Shown in pieces: positions 34,730 through 42,756 of a stretch of 64,000 bases of DNA. The translations under genes and the position numbers were made by a program. Within the stretch, counting starts at the first letter, position 1. Each line of letters starts with the position of its first letter. Source of the DNA: Oscillospiraceae bacterium (lineage in GTDB: Bacteria > Bacillota > Clostridia > Oscillospirales > Oscillospiraceae); contig JAFPWF010000010.1 of assembly GCA_017395085.1 (NCBI GenBank), forward strand, positions 1 through 64,000, in the 5' to 3' direction. The notes under the pieces are model-generated. The model saw only the letters and a program-made list of their open reading frames with translations, made no database searches and was not told where the DNA came from.

Positions 34730-35395
34730 ATGGAAGAGAGATATATCAGAAATCTCGGCGCGCTGACGGAAAAGGAGTGCACCCTTCTGCACACGAAGAC
34801 GGTGTTCGTGGCGGGCTGCGGCGGCCTTGGGGGGTATCTGATTGAGATGCTGCTGCGTCTCGGCGTGGGGACGATCCGCGCCGCCGACGGCGATACTTTT
34901 GAAGCCTCGAACATGAACCGGCAGTTGCTCTCCTCTCCTTCTTCTCTGGGCCAGCCCAAGGCGGAAGCTGCGGCCGCACGCGCAGCGCTGGTGAATCCCG
35001 ACGTCCGCTTTGTTCCGATTCCGGAATTCGTGACGGAAGAGAACGCCGCAGAGCTGATCCGCGGCTGTGACGTCGTGCTGGACGCGCTGGATAACATCGG
35101 TGGGCGTCGCATCCTCGCCCGCGCGTGCGCAAAGGAGAATATTCCGCTGATCCACGGAGCGATCTGCGGCTGGAGCGCACAGGCGGCTGTCATCCTGCCG
35201 GGTGACGATCTCATCGACAGGATCTACCCGGAGGGCGCCAGGCTCAGCAGCAAGAGTTCTCTTTCCTTCACGCCGCCTTTCTGCGCCGCTTTGCAAATGG
35301 CGCTCTGCACCAGAATTTTGACCGGGCGGCCGCTGGAGAGTGGGCGTCTCTATATGGCGGATCTTCTGGACATGGAGATGGAGAGCATATTCTGA
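34730..35395 (+). CDS. ThiF/MoeB-family activating enzyme
   Basis: 221 residues. Nucleotide-binding FVAGCGGLGGYLIEMLLRLG, the conserved ASNMNRQLL arginine and D-x-LDN in DALDNIGGRR. Activates the MoaD-like carrier by C-terminal adenylylation using ATP. It is shorter than MoeB and lacks the usual paired CxxC zinc motifs and the rhodanese domain. Follows the carrier gene by three bases. Confidence 0.88.
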   Translation: MEERYIRNLGALTEKECTLLHTKTVFVAGCGGLGGYLIEMLLRLGVGTIRAADGDTFEASNMNRQLLSSPSSLGQPKAEAAAARAALVNPDVRFVPIPEFVTEENAAELIRGCDVVLDALDNIGGRRILARACAKENIPLIHGAICGWSAQAAVILPGDDLIDRIYPEGARLSSKSSLSFTPPFCAALQMALCTRILTGRPLESGRLYMADLLDMEMESIF

Positions 35396-35422
35396 TCTGA
35401 CCAACACGGGTTTGAGGGCGAC

Positions 35423-36559
35423 ATGGAAGAGGCGATTCAAAAACTCTATGTGGAGGTTTCCTCCCGCTGCAATCTACGGTGCAAAATGTGCTTTCGGCAC
35501 AGCTGGGTCGGCGAGCGCTTCGGCGATCTCGACCCGGCGGTCTTTGCGCGCGTGATGGACGATCCCGTTCTGTCCGTTGCGGAAACAATCTTTTTCGGCG
35601 GCATGGGGGAACCTTTGGTTCACCCTGCCCTGGCAGAGATGGCTTCGCTTGCATCGGCGCGTGGAAAGCATGTAGAGCTTGTCACGAACGGCACTCTGCT
35701 GACCCGGGAAAAAGCCCGGGAACTTCTGGCGGCGGGTGTCTCGCGGATCTGGGTCTCCATCGACGAGTTGTACGAGAATTACGGAAAGATCCAGGTCGGC
35801 AGCGACTTTGACCTGGTACTGGGGAATCTGGAGGCCTTCAACGAACTTAGGCACGGAACAGACGTCCGGCTAGGTATGACGGCCGTCGTCATGCGAGACA
35901 ATATCGCGAGTCTCCGCCGCATCCGGGAGTTTGCAGAGCACTTTCTGGCCGATGATCTGAACCTGAGCCATATCATTCCCAACCGCGCGGAGGATATTGA
36001 ACAGGCGCTCTGGCCCATGTGCGACGTGGCCGCCATCAAAGCTGTTACCGACAAGATCGGCTATACCTGGCGTTTTGAGGGCTTTGACATGGGAACGGAG
36101 ATCCCTATGTTCAAATTTTCAACACGCTATAAGGATCTGCTTTTCCCGGACGAAGAGAGCCTGCAGGAGGCTGAGCTGTTCTCCTGGAAAGGAAAGCCCG
36201 TCACCCGACGCACCGATTGGTGCCGCTTCATCGAAGAAGGACACTGCTTTATCCGCTGGGACGGCGATGTCTCGCCCTGCATGGGGCTTCTCCACACGTC
36301 GGACACCTACCTGGGCGATCACAAACGCCGGGTTCGGCATTATTCCTTTGGAAATGTCTTCGAACAGAGCCTCGGCGAAATCTGGAATTCCGAAGAATAC
36401 CGGACCTTCCGTCAGCGCGTACACGAATTCAAGTATGCACCCTGCCTGTTCTGTGGCGGCTGCGAGCTGCTGGAAGAAAACAAGGCCGACTGCATCGGCT
36501 CTCTCTCGCCCACCTGCGGCGGCTGCCTCTGGGGACAGGGCTTTGCCGTGTGCCCGTAA
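35423..36559 (+). CDS. Radical SAM/SPASM maturase of tungsten oxidoreductase
   Basis: 378 residues. The radical SAM cluster is CNLRCKMC (C16, C20, C23), followed by FFGGMGEPLVHP and VELVTNGTLL. The C-terminal part has many cysteines (CMGLLHT, CLFCGGCELL, CIGS, CGGC), a SPASM-type auxiliary-cluster domain. Genes of this type stand beside tungsten AORs and are named for maturation of the enzyme; the exact chemistry is not known to me. Starts 27 bp after the ThiF-like gene and ends at the terminator at 36571. Confidence 0.88.
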   Translation: MEEAIQKLYVEVSSRCNLRCKMCFRHSWVGERFGDLDPAVFARVMDDPVLSVAETIFFGGMGEPLVHPALAEMASLASARGKHVELVTNGTLLTREKARELLAAGVSRIWVSIDELYENYGKIQVGSDFDLVLGNLEAFNELRHGTDVRLGMTAVVMRDNIASLRRIREFAEHFLADDLNLSHIIPNRAEDIEQALWPMCDVAAIKAVTDKIGYTWRFEGFDMGTEIPMFKFSTRYKDLLFPDEESLQEAELFSWKGKPVTRRTDWCRFIEEGHCFIRWDGDVSPCMGLLHTSDTYLGDHKRRVRHYSFGNVFEQSLGEIWNSEEYRTFRQRVHEFKYAPCLFCGGCELLEENKADCIGSLSPTCGGCLWGQGFAVCP

Positions 36560-36570
36560 CAAATGCAACA

Positions 36571-36599
36571 AAAAGAGGAGCTTACACAGCTCCTCTTTT
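36571..36599. terminator. Bidirectional terminator ending the aor operon
   Basis: A 12-bp perfect stem AAAAGAGGAGCT / AGCTCCTCTTTT, loop TACAC; also serves the convergent flavoprotein gene. Confidence 0.9.
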
Positions 36600-36611
36600 C
36601 GTTTGTCTGCC

Positions 36612-37235
36612 TTATCTCACAAAGTTCGTTTTAGCGTCCCACTCGGTCTCCGGGTACGGGATACCGTTTATCTGCCCCAGTTCGAAGCAGCGCATCATCC
36701 AGATCATGTTCCTCGCGAGGTTGCGCATGGTCTGCAAGCCCTCCAGATCCTCCTCGGCGTCCACGGCGATGCGGCCATGGACCATATTCCAGTAGGTCGA
36801 TCCGGCAACGGGCATCTGGGAAATGCCGAAGTACTTGTTCAGCGCATCCAGCGCCGCCGTGGTCCCCGCGCGGCGGGCGACCGCGACTGCAGCGCCCGGT
36901 TTGAACATGAACACGTCGCTGTTGCTGAAGAACACGCGGTCCAGGAAGGAGAAAATCCTTCCGCTCGGATGTGCGTAATAGGTCGGCGTGGCGAACACGA
37001 AGCCGTCCGCTTCTTTCGCTTTTTCTACGAAGGCGTTCACGCCGTCGCCGTCGATGACGCATCTGCCGAGTTCGGCGCATTTGCCGCACTGAAGGCAGTC
37101 GGCAATGGGCGAGCCGCCGAGCTGTATCACTTCGGTTTCCACTCCGGCAGCCTGAAACACGCCGATCATCTCATCCAGCGCCCGGGCGGTGGTACCGTGG
37201 GTGTGGCTGCTTCCGTTTACCAGTAAAACTTTCAT
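36612..37235 (-). CDS. Iron-sulfur flavoprotein / NAD(P)H-dependent FMN reductase
   Basis: 207 residues, flavodoxin-like. FMN-phosphate loop VNGSSHTHGTTARAL, the Fe-S-type CLQCGKCAELGRC (residues about 47-59), and ATPTYYAHPSGRIFSFLDR. Moves electrons between a reduced donor and FMN, acting as a reductase or detoxifying quinones. It is convergent to the aor operon and not clearly part of it. It probably has its own promoter upstream of 37235. Confidence 0.87.
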   Translation of the reverse strand: MKVLLVNGSSHTHGTTARALDEMIGVFQAAGVETEVIQLGGSPIADCLQCGKCAELGRCVIDGDGVNAFVEKAKEADGFVFATPTYYAHPSGRIFSFLDRVFFSNSDVFMFKPGAAVAVARRAGTTAALDALNKYFGISQMPVAGSTYWNMVHGRIAVDAEEDLEGLQTMRNLARNMIWMMRCFELGQINGIPYPETEWDAKTNFVR

Positions 37236-37378
37236 TGTTTTCCCCTTTCATAGCTCCTGAAGCTAGATTCAGAGTAACACAGAAACCCCGAAAGCGCAAG
37301 AACACGAATCCACCACAAAAGGTGCCCCGTCGCAGAGGGAGTCCTGAAGAAAACGGCGGCAGGTGAACTGTTTTTCTC

Positions 37379-37407
37379 TTGTGTGACCGCTTTCCCTGTG
37401 CTATGAT
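37379..37407 (+). promoter_or_regulatory. Promoter of the GG-leader/PepSY gene
   Basis: TTGTGT (37379-37384), 17-bp spacer and TATGAT (37402-37407). The upstream stretch (CTGTTTTTCTCTTGTG) is nearly the same as upstream of the GG-leader gene at 52921. Confidence 0.65.
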
Positions 37408-37453
37408 AACGGCAGTACCCGGAAAGCGGGAAACCCGGAAAGGAGAATAAAAC

Positions 37454-37717
37454 ATGGCAGACGTCAATAAACTGAATGATGATGTGCTGGAAGATGTTGC
37501 AGGCGGTGTTCTGACCCAGGAAGAAGCCTTGGCAAGTGCCCTGTCACATGCCAAGCTGGCAAAAGGCGACCTCGATTTCGTCAAGAGGATCGAAATGGAC
37601 TTTGAGCGCGGCAGACGCATTTACGAGATCGAGTTCTACAAGGACGGTTTCGAGTATGAGTATGACATCGACGCCGTAACCGGAAAAGTCCTCAAGTTCA
37701 AGAAGGACTGGGATTAA
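37454..37717 (+). CDS. Double-glycine-leader protein with PepSY domain
   Basis: 87 residues. Residues 1-19 are a bacteriocin-type leader (LNDDVLEDVAGG); cleavage after GG would release a 68-residue PepSY domain (EEALASALSHAKLAKGD, then YEIEFYKDGFEYEYDIDA and TGKVLKF). PepSY domains bind or inhibit peptidases, usually outside the cell. GG leaders are cut and exported by C39-peptidase ABC transporters, none of which is in this window. Good AAGGAG site. It may be an exported protease inhibitor; that is inference. Confidence 0.8.
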   Translation: MADVNKLNDDVLEDVAGGVLTQEEALASALSHAKLAKGDLDFVKRIEMDFERGRRIYEIEFYKDGFEYEYDIDAVTGKVLKFKKDWD

Positions 37718-37741
37718 AAACCTTTTCCGCACAGCACTATA

Positions 37742-37775
37742 AAAAAACAGGCTCTCATCAGAGAGCCTGTTTTTT
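37742..37775. terminator. Bidirectional terminator
   Basis: A 15-bp stem AAAAAACAGGCTCTC and complement, loop ATCA. Confidence 0.92.
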
Positions 37776-37819
37776 TATGGGAAGCCAGGGAAGTATTCCC
37801 TGTTCCGCATTTATGCAAT

Positions 37820-37984
37820 TCAGATTCTTTCCGATTTCCCGAACGCAATCTCTTTGCCGTTGTATTCAGCGCCCTCGGACATAATTCCTTCCAGGCGGTT
37901 GTCGGCGTCCTCACGGGTCTCAAACACTTCGTCCAATACGATGACCTGCTCGTCCGTTGTCCACAGAGTAAGCTTGTATGCCAT
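37820..37984 (-). CDS. Small conserved-looking protein, 54 residues
   Basis: Starts MAYKLTLWTTDEQVIVLDEV, seven bases after GGAGG; the longer frame to 38023 lacks a site. Acidic, cytoplasmic, strand-helix pattern ending YNGKEIAFGKSERI. Unknown function; own promoter TTGTAA-16-TATACT at 38014-38041. Confidence 0.7.
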   Translation of the reverse strand: MAYKLTLWTTDEQVIVLDEVFETREDADNRLEGIMSEGAEYNGKEIAFGKSERI

Positions 37985-38013
37985 GGTGATACCTCCTGTA
38001 ACAGTATATAGAC

Positions 38014-38041
38014 AGTATAACACAAAGTGCGGAAATTACAA
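38014..38041 (-). promoter_or_regulatory. Promoter of the 54-residue protein gene
   Basis: Reverse strand TTGTAA (38036-38041), 16-bp spacer, TATACT (38014-38019), just past the end of the gene at 38044. Confidence 0.6.
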
Positions 38042-38043
38042 CA

Positions 38044-38805
38044 TCAAACCGTGTCTCTCAGGGTGATAAACTCGCTGTACGGCAAACCCCGGATGAAATC
38101 GCAGTACTGCCGCCATTCGTCGAGCTTGTGGTTCTTACGCTCGCGGTACTGGCTGCGCAGCACTTCGTAATTCAGGTCGATCGTCCGGCGCTGGTTATAG
38201 GAACTCGGCAGCAGCTGGATCATCTGCCACCAGTACTGTTTATCATTGGTTTTCAGAAAGGCGCTCCGCGTGGTGTTCAGCATATCGATGGTCAGCTGCA
38301 GGACCTCCGCAGGAGAACGGTCTCCGCCTGCAAAGCCGGCCAGGCAGCCGGGGTCTGAGAGCAGGTGCTCGCTGGAAAAGTCCTCCGGTGCGAACTCCTT
38401 CTCGTGGATCGACCGCATGGTGCTGCAGGAATTGGAGACCGTTCCGACCTTGTAGGTGTCAAACTCCTTCCACCAGTACAGGGGCGCCGTGATATCCAGC
38501 TGTACGTGGATCATCCTTCTCCACTTGGACTCTTCAGAGCCGCCCTTGGACATGTTCATCAGCAGCATGTAATCCTCCTGGCCGATCAGGTCTCGGACGC
38601 TGCCGAGCCTCTCGCCCTCAGCCATGGGGAGCTTGACCTGTTCTTTTCCGAGGGTGTGGAAATGCTTGTACTCCGCAGCCCCTTCGCTGCTGCCAAAATC
38701 AAAAAACCGGCTGTCGGATTCCTTCCAGCTGTTCATAAGGTTCCTCGCGCCGCGGATTGCCGCTTCCCAGCCGAAGACTTCTACGTTCTCGATTTTGATG
38801 CTCAT
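38044..38805 (-). CDS. Hypothetical protein, possible distant ThyX-like fold
   Basis: 253 residues, cytoplasmic. The pattern ITAPLYWWKEFDTYKVGTVS, NSCSTMR, then LLPSSYNQRRTIDLNYEVLR and KLDEWRQYCDFI recalls flavin-dependent thymidylate synthase (ThyX) in order and spacing, but the ThyX RHR-x7-S signature is not intact. Similar proteins occur, as I recall, in phage and Clostridia genomes without known function. GGTGGAG precedes the ATG at 38805. Enzyme activity is unproven; a structural prediction against ThyX would decide. Confidence 0.7.
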   Translation of the reverse strand: MSIKIENVEVFGWEAAIRGARNLMNSWKESDSRFFDFGSSEGAAEYKHFHTLGKEQVKLPMAEGERLGSVRDLIGQEDYMLLMNMSKGGSEESKWRRMIHVQLDITAPLYWWKEFDTYKVGTVSNSCSTMRSIHEKEFAPEDFSSEHLLSDPGCLAGFAGGDRSPAEVLQLTIDMLNTTRSAFLKTNDKQYWWQMIQLLPSSYNQRRTIDLNYEVLRSQYRERKNHKLDEWRQYCDFIRGLPYSEFITLRDTV

Positions 38806-38922
38806 CGGTCTCCACCTCTCCTGAGGGCACTGTGTTTCTGCCTGATACCGGGCTGCACTCAATGTAGCACAGTTTTCCGGGGCACGCAAGGGCGGGAATA
38901 GAAGGAAGCGCGGTAAACAGCT

Positions 38923-39903
38923 CTATCCGCGTTCGGAACTCCGCACGCTCACCTCGCCGGAATTGAGCCGGCCCGTGCTGCCGTCGGCATATCGGACAAG
39001 CAGAGAGTAATCCTCCATCAGGTCCAGCACCTCGGCGGGCACAGGGTCTTTCCCGGCCGACAGGACGGTAATCGCCTTTCCCAGCACCAGCGAGCGGCAC
39101 CGATAGGCTTCGAACACAGCCGGGTCGGAGGGCTTCACGGCATACGCGGCAAGCCGGTCCAGGATGCCGGCCGCCAGACGGCAGCGCAGCTCCGGGATTT
39201 GTTCCGCCTCAAAGGCCGTGCCGGCAATGCTCTGCAGTTCCTCCGGGAATCCGCCCTCCGGGTTGCGGAGATTCACGCCCAGACCGATGATTACATAGTT
39301 CATCATCCCGTTTTCGCAGTCCACGCTGGCTTCGGTCAGAATGCCGCAGACCTTCCGCCCGTCCACCAGGATATCGTTGACCCACTTGATGCGCGTTTCC
39401 CGGCCTGAGAGCTCCTCGATCGTCTCGGCCGCAGCTACCGCGGCGCAGGCGGTCAGGCGCACGGCTTCCTCAGCGCGCATAGCCGGACGCAGCATCAGGC
39501 TCAGGTACAGGCCGGTACCGGCCGGGGAAAAGAAGCTCCGCCCCATGCGGCCACGCCCGGCGGTCTGCTCGCCGGCAATGAGCGCAAGCCCGGAGGGCGC
39601 GCCTTCGGCGGCGAGTGTCTTGAGCACGGTGTTGGTCGAGGTGATGGTCCGGACAACCTGCAGGCTCAGCTCCTGATGCTGCAGGTGCCGGCGGATGCCT
39701 TCCTCGCTCAGCACGTCGCTGGCCGAGAGCAGGCGATAGCCCCGTCCGGGCACCGACTCAATGGTGTAGCCCTCCGCACGCAGCTGCCCGACGGCCTTCC
39801 ACACCGCCGCACGGCTCACCTGAAGGCGGCCGGCAAGCTCCTCGCCTGAGATATAGGAATCGGCGTTCTGCCAGAAAAAGGAGAGCAGTTCTTCTCTGGT
39901 CAT
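38923..39903 (-). CDS. birA: Bifunctional biotin ligase / biotin operon repressor
   Basis: 326 residues. Residues 1-60 are a winged helix (GEELAGRLQVSRAAVWKAVG); residues 80-270 the ligase with GRGRMGRSFFSPAGTGLYLS (biotinyl-adenylate loop), KWVNDILVDGRKVCGIL; the C-terminal SH3-like cap follows. Attaches biotin to carboxylases and, as biotinyl-AMP complex, represses biotin genes. The ATG at 39903 overlaps the bioY stop by four bases (ATGA). The long upstream frame is a shadow of bioY. Confidence 0.95.
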   Translation of the reverse strand: MTREELLSFFWQNADSYISGEELAGRLQVSRAAVWKAVGQLRAEGYTIESVPGRGYRLLSASDVLSEEGIRRHLQHQELSLQVVRTITSTNTVLKTLAAEGAPSGLALIAGEQTAGRGRMGRSFFSPAGTGLYLSLMLRPAMRAEEAVRLTACAAVAAAETIEELSGRETRIKWVNDILVDGRKVCGILTEASVDCENGMMNYVIIGLGVNLRNPEGGFPEELQSIAGTAFEAEQIPELRCRLAAGILDRLAAYAVKPSDPAVFEAYRCRSLVLGKAITVLSAGKDPVPAEVLDLMEDYSLLVRYADGSTGRLNSGEVSVRSSERG

Positions 39904-40457
39904 GCGTTTCTCGCCTCCCGGTTTAAAACGGGATACAGTCTCCCGGTCAATGCGCTCGCCAGGGCGACCTTCACCGCATCGGGCAGCAGGTACGGGAACA
40001 CGCACCAGCCCAGCGCTGTGCCTAGGCCGATGGGGCCGGTCTGCCGGGCATAGACGAACATGAACCATGCCGTCCCAAATGCGTAGCATACCAGGACGCC
40101 TGCCGTCATGGCGGCAGCCAGCACCGGGATACGGCGGCCCAGCTTTTCGGATGCGAAGCCGACGATCAGCGCCGTGAAGACGAAGCCCAGGATATAGCCG
40201 CCCGTAGTCCCCAGCAGCACGCCGAAGCCGCCGCTGAAACCTGCAAATACCGGCGCCCCCACCGCTCCCAGCAGAATGTAGCACAGCACCGCCCACACCC
40301 CGTGCCTCAGGCCGAATACAGCCGCAACCAGGCAGACGGCAAAGGTCTGCATGGTAAAGGGGATGGTCGTCGGTACGGAAATCCACGAACACACAGCTAT
40401 CAGCGCCACGCTCATGGCGATAGCTGCCAGGTCATGCGCAGAGAATGAACGGTTCAT
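39900..40457 (-). CDS. bioY: BioY biotin transporter (ECF S component)
   Basis: 185 residues with six membrane helices. Typical ISVPTTIPFTMQTFAV, then YILLGAVGAPVFAGFSGG and GTTGGYILGF. Binds biotin in the membrane and works with shared ECF ATPases encoded elsewhere. Start at MNRSFSAHDL (40457); GGAGG-type site (cacctcc on the forward strand). A BirA operator sits over its promoter, closing a feedback loop. Confidence 0.95.
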   Translation of the reverse strand: MNRSFSAHDLAAIAMSVALIAVCSWISVPTTIPFTMQTFAVCLVAAVFGLRHGVWAVLCYILLGAVGAPVFAGFSGGFGVLLGTTGGYILGFVFTALIVGFASEKLGRRIPVLAAAMTAGVLVCYAFGTAWFMFVYARQTGPIGLGTALGWCVFPYLLPDAVKVALASALTGRLYPVLNREARNA

Positions 40458-40485
40458 AGGCACCTCCAAGCTTACGGATACCGCG

Positions 40486-40515
40486 ATCGTAACACCCGCA
40501 AGCCAATTTGTCAAC
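40486..40515 (-). promoter_or_regulatory. bioY-birA promoter
   Basis: Reverse strand TTGACA (40510-40515), 18-bp spacer, TACGAT (40486-40491); the -35 overlaps the BirA operator. Confidence 0.7.
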
Positions 40516-40540
40516 CTGAGCTGAATAAACAGGTTTACAT
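40508..40540. promoter_or_regulatory. BirA operator
   Basis: Inverted half-sites TTGTCAACC (40508-40516) and GGTTTACAT (40532-40540) separated by 15 bp, matching the known BirA box form. Confidence 0.9.
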
Positions 40541-40664
40541 CTCCGCAGGCACAGCAGATTCGCGTTCTGAAAAGGGAAAGCAACCCGGGGAAGATTTTGG
40601 GACAGCATTTCTGCTACCATACAAACAGAAACGAAAAACAGCAAGCCGCCGGGAGGTTTTGAAT

Positions 40665-40772
40665 ATGCGAGGTTACTACACAACAAACGGGTTCCGCGGC
40701 CTGGTGAACGGAAAGTACGTCCTGTTCGCCTCGGAGGAAGACTACTACGACAGCATGGCAGATGAAGAGTGA
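40665..40772 (+). CDS. Small protein, 35 residues
   Basis: Begins MRGYYTTNGFRGLVNGKYVL and ends in an acidic tail. GGGAGG at 40651-40656 precedes the ATG. Short proteins with GF-GLV-GKY-LFAS followed by a YY pattern are common in Clostridia and of unknown role. The next gene starts 12 bp downstream. Confidence 0.7.
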   Translation: MRGYYTTNGFRGLVNGKYVLFASEEDYYDSMADEE

Positions 40773-40783
40773 CAGGAGAACTG

Positions 40784-41107
40784 ATGATGAAAACCCACAA
40801 ACTGCTCAAGGACCGGCCTTTTGAGGCCCTGGACATCCCTGCCCCGACTGCGCTGAAGACCACTGCGGACCACGCGCAGCTGACCCAGCACCTGATCTCG
40901 GAGTACCGCTTGGCGCTGAACCTGTATCGGCAGCAGCACGGCTTTGAAGCGCGGCAGCAGCTGCTGATCATGATGGTCCTGCTGACCAGCGAGATTATGC
41001 CGGCGCAGCACCCGGAGTACATCCGAGATTACCCCGAAAGCCTGGGCAACATCTATGCTCTGGTGGGCAGCGTCCTGGTTGCCGGAGCGGACCGGAAGGC
41101 GGGATAA
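40784..41107 (+). CDS. Hypothetical helical protein, 107 residues
   Basis: Starts MMKTHKLLKDRPFEALDIPA behind AGGAG. Mostly helical (HAQLTQHLISEYRLALNLY and LLIMMVLLTSEIM), no signal peptide. Co-transcribed with the 35-residue gene; strong terminator follows. Family not recognised. Confidence 0.65.
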   Translation: MMKTHKLLKDRPFEALDIPAPTALKTTADHAQLTQHLISEYRLALNLYRQQHGFEARQQLLIMMVLLTSEIMPAQHPEYIRDYPESLGNIYALVGSVLVAGADRKAG

Positions 41108-41120
41108 ACAAAAAGGCTGC

Positions 41121-41162
41121 AACAGCGCAGAGGCCGAACCATCGTCCGGCCTCTGCGCTGTT
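41121..41162 (+). terminator. Long-stem terminator
   Basis: A 16-bp stem AACAGCGCAGAGGCCG and complement with a ten-base loop. Confidence 0.75.
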
Positions 41163-41339
41163 ATGCTGTGTTCCGTATTATCAGCCTTCGGCAGTACCCT
41201 CCAGGACGGAAAGCGCCCTTTCCAGATACGGAAAATACCACTCCCCCATATGAACAGGGGTACCGGTACCGGGATAGGAATCTTACAAAATCAATTTACC
41301 ACTTCGGAGGCTGGCATGCAAGCGCCGCAGAAAACTGCT

Positions 41340-41765
41340 TTACCGCCTGGCACGCAGCTCGCGCAGAACGGTGACAAGGCTGATGCCGCCGGCAATAGCC
41401 AGGGCGGCCAGCAGGGTGCGCAGCCCGTAGCTGCGGGCCTGCTCCAGATCCCCGTGCACGGCAAAGCTCATGGCGTAGTACAGCGTGCCGCCGGGCACGA
41501 GAGGAATGATGGCGGGCGTAATGAACATGGTGGCCGGGAGTTTGAGTTTTCTGGCCAGCAGTTCCGAAATCGTGACCGCGAAAGCCGCGGCCGCCAGGCA
41601 AGAAAGGAATTCGACATGGAGCCAGGCGTCCACGGCAAGGTACACGCCCCAGGTCAGCATGCCGCCAACCGCAGCGACCCAGAGGCAGCGGCGGAGCACC
41701 CCGAAGAGAACCGCAAAGCCGAGCGCACCGAGAAAGGCCGTCAGCAGTTGAACAAAAACTGTCAT
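41340..41765 (-). CDS. Threonine/serine exporter, small subunit (ThrE C half)
   Basis: 141 residues, four or five membrane helices: VQLLTAFLGALGFAVLFGVL, then ITPAIIPLVPGGTLYYAM, a signature of the split ThrE family. Forms an exporter with the product of the upstream gene; 15 bp apart. Confidence 0.88.
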   Translation of the reverse strand: MTVFVQLLTAFLGALGFAVLFGVLRRCLWVAAVGGMLTWGVYLAVDAWLHVEFLSCLAAAAFAVTISELLARKLKLPATMFITPAIIPLVPGGTLYYAMSFAVHGDLEQARSYGLRTLLAALAIAGGISLVTVLRELRARR

Positions 41766-41780
41766 TATGTTCTTCCTCCC

Positions 41781-42554
41781 TCAGTGCAGGTAGTTCAGGA
41801 CGGTCAGCGCCACCATAATGCCGCCGGCAAGAGCGGCAGCCCAGAGCAGCGTCTCCGTCAGGCGGACAACTCCGGAGATCGTGTCGCCCACCAGAATGTT
41901 GCGGATGGCATTGGTCAGTGCGAGCCCCGGAATCAGCAGCATAATGTCCCCGATCAGGATCGCATCCATATGCAGCACCGGAAACAAGTGCGTCACTCCC
42001 CCGACGCCTAGCCCGACCAGCAGCGCCACGATGAGGTCCATGGCGATGGTGTTGATCTGTGTTTCGCCGAGGCGGTCCTTGAGAACGCAGATCCCAAGGG
42101 CGAAGAGGCCTGCGATCAGTCCGTCGAGAGGTGTGCCGCCAAAGAACACAGCGAAGGCCGCTGCCGCCAGCACGCTGCCGCTCAGCCGTCGCCAGAGAGG
42201 CTTATGCCCCGATGCAACGGAATTGAGTTGCTCCTTCAGCTCCGCAGGGGAAACCGGCGTAGCGCAGCAGCTGCGGCTGATGCCGTTCAGCTTGTCCAGG
42301 CGGTAATAATCCTGCTGCCCGTCCGAGTGGATGCGCCGCATTTCAGTGACCGGCTCACAGCCCGGAAATTCCATGGTCATGCAGATGACCGAGGTGATGA
42401 CAAACACATCGGTCCTGAAGGCGCCGTATGCCGCCCCCATTCGCGTCAGTGTTTCCTCCACGCGGTTGATTTCCGCGCCGGCGTCCAGCATCAGATCTCC
42501 CATTTCCATCAGGCAGTTCAGCAGAAGACTCTGCCCTGTTTTGTTGAGTTCCAT
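41781..42554 (-). CDS. Threonine/serine exporter, large subunit (DUF1212)
   Basis: 257 residues. N-terminal soluble domain with the family motif LMEMGDLMLDAGAEINRVEET, then five membrane helices incl. DAILIGDIMLLIPGLALTNA. Together with the small subunit exports threonine or serine. Start MELNKTGQ (42554) has GGAG 11 bases upstream; the frame is open to 42590. Confidence 0.88.
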   Translation of the reverse strand: MELNKTGQSLLLNCLMEMGDLMLDAGAEINRVEETLTRMGAAYGAFRTDVFVITSVICMTMEFPGCEPVTEMRRIHSDGQQDYYRLDKLNGISRSCCATPVSPAELKEQLNSVASGHKPLWRRLSGSVLAAAAFAVFFGGTPLDGLIAGLFALGICVLKDRLGETQINTIAMDLIVALLVGLGVGGVTHLFPVLHMDAILIGDIMLLIPGLALTNAIRNILVGDTISGVVRLTETLLWAAALAGGIMVALTVLNYLH

Positions 42555-42756
42555 ATCTTTTCCCGCTCCATCCGGCAATCCGCGAATCATTCTTACACAT
42601 TTCCCCGACTCCAGATCCTATTATACAGGAAAAATTCTCTCATGACAATTTTTTCAAAACGTTCTGTTCCTTTGTCATATTCTGTGATATAAAAGAGAAG
42701 AACCATCCCCCGTGAGGACCGCTCGCCGAGGCGCATTTGTTTGGGAGGAACCACAG

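Noticed and set aside
41259-41270. Perfect 12-bp palindrome GGTACCGGTACC
   Set aside because: No promoter or second copy nearby; likely chance.
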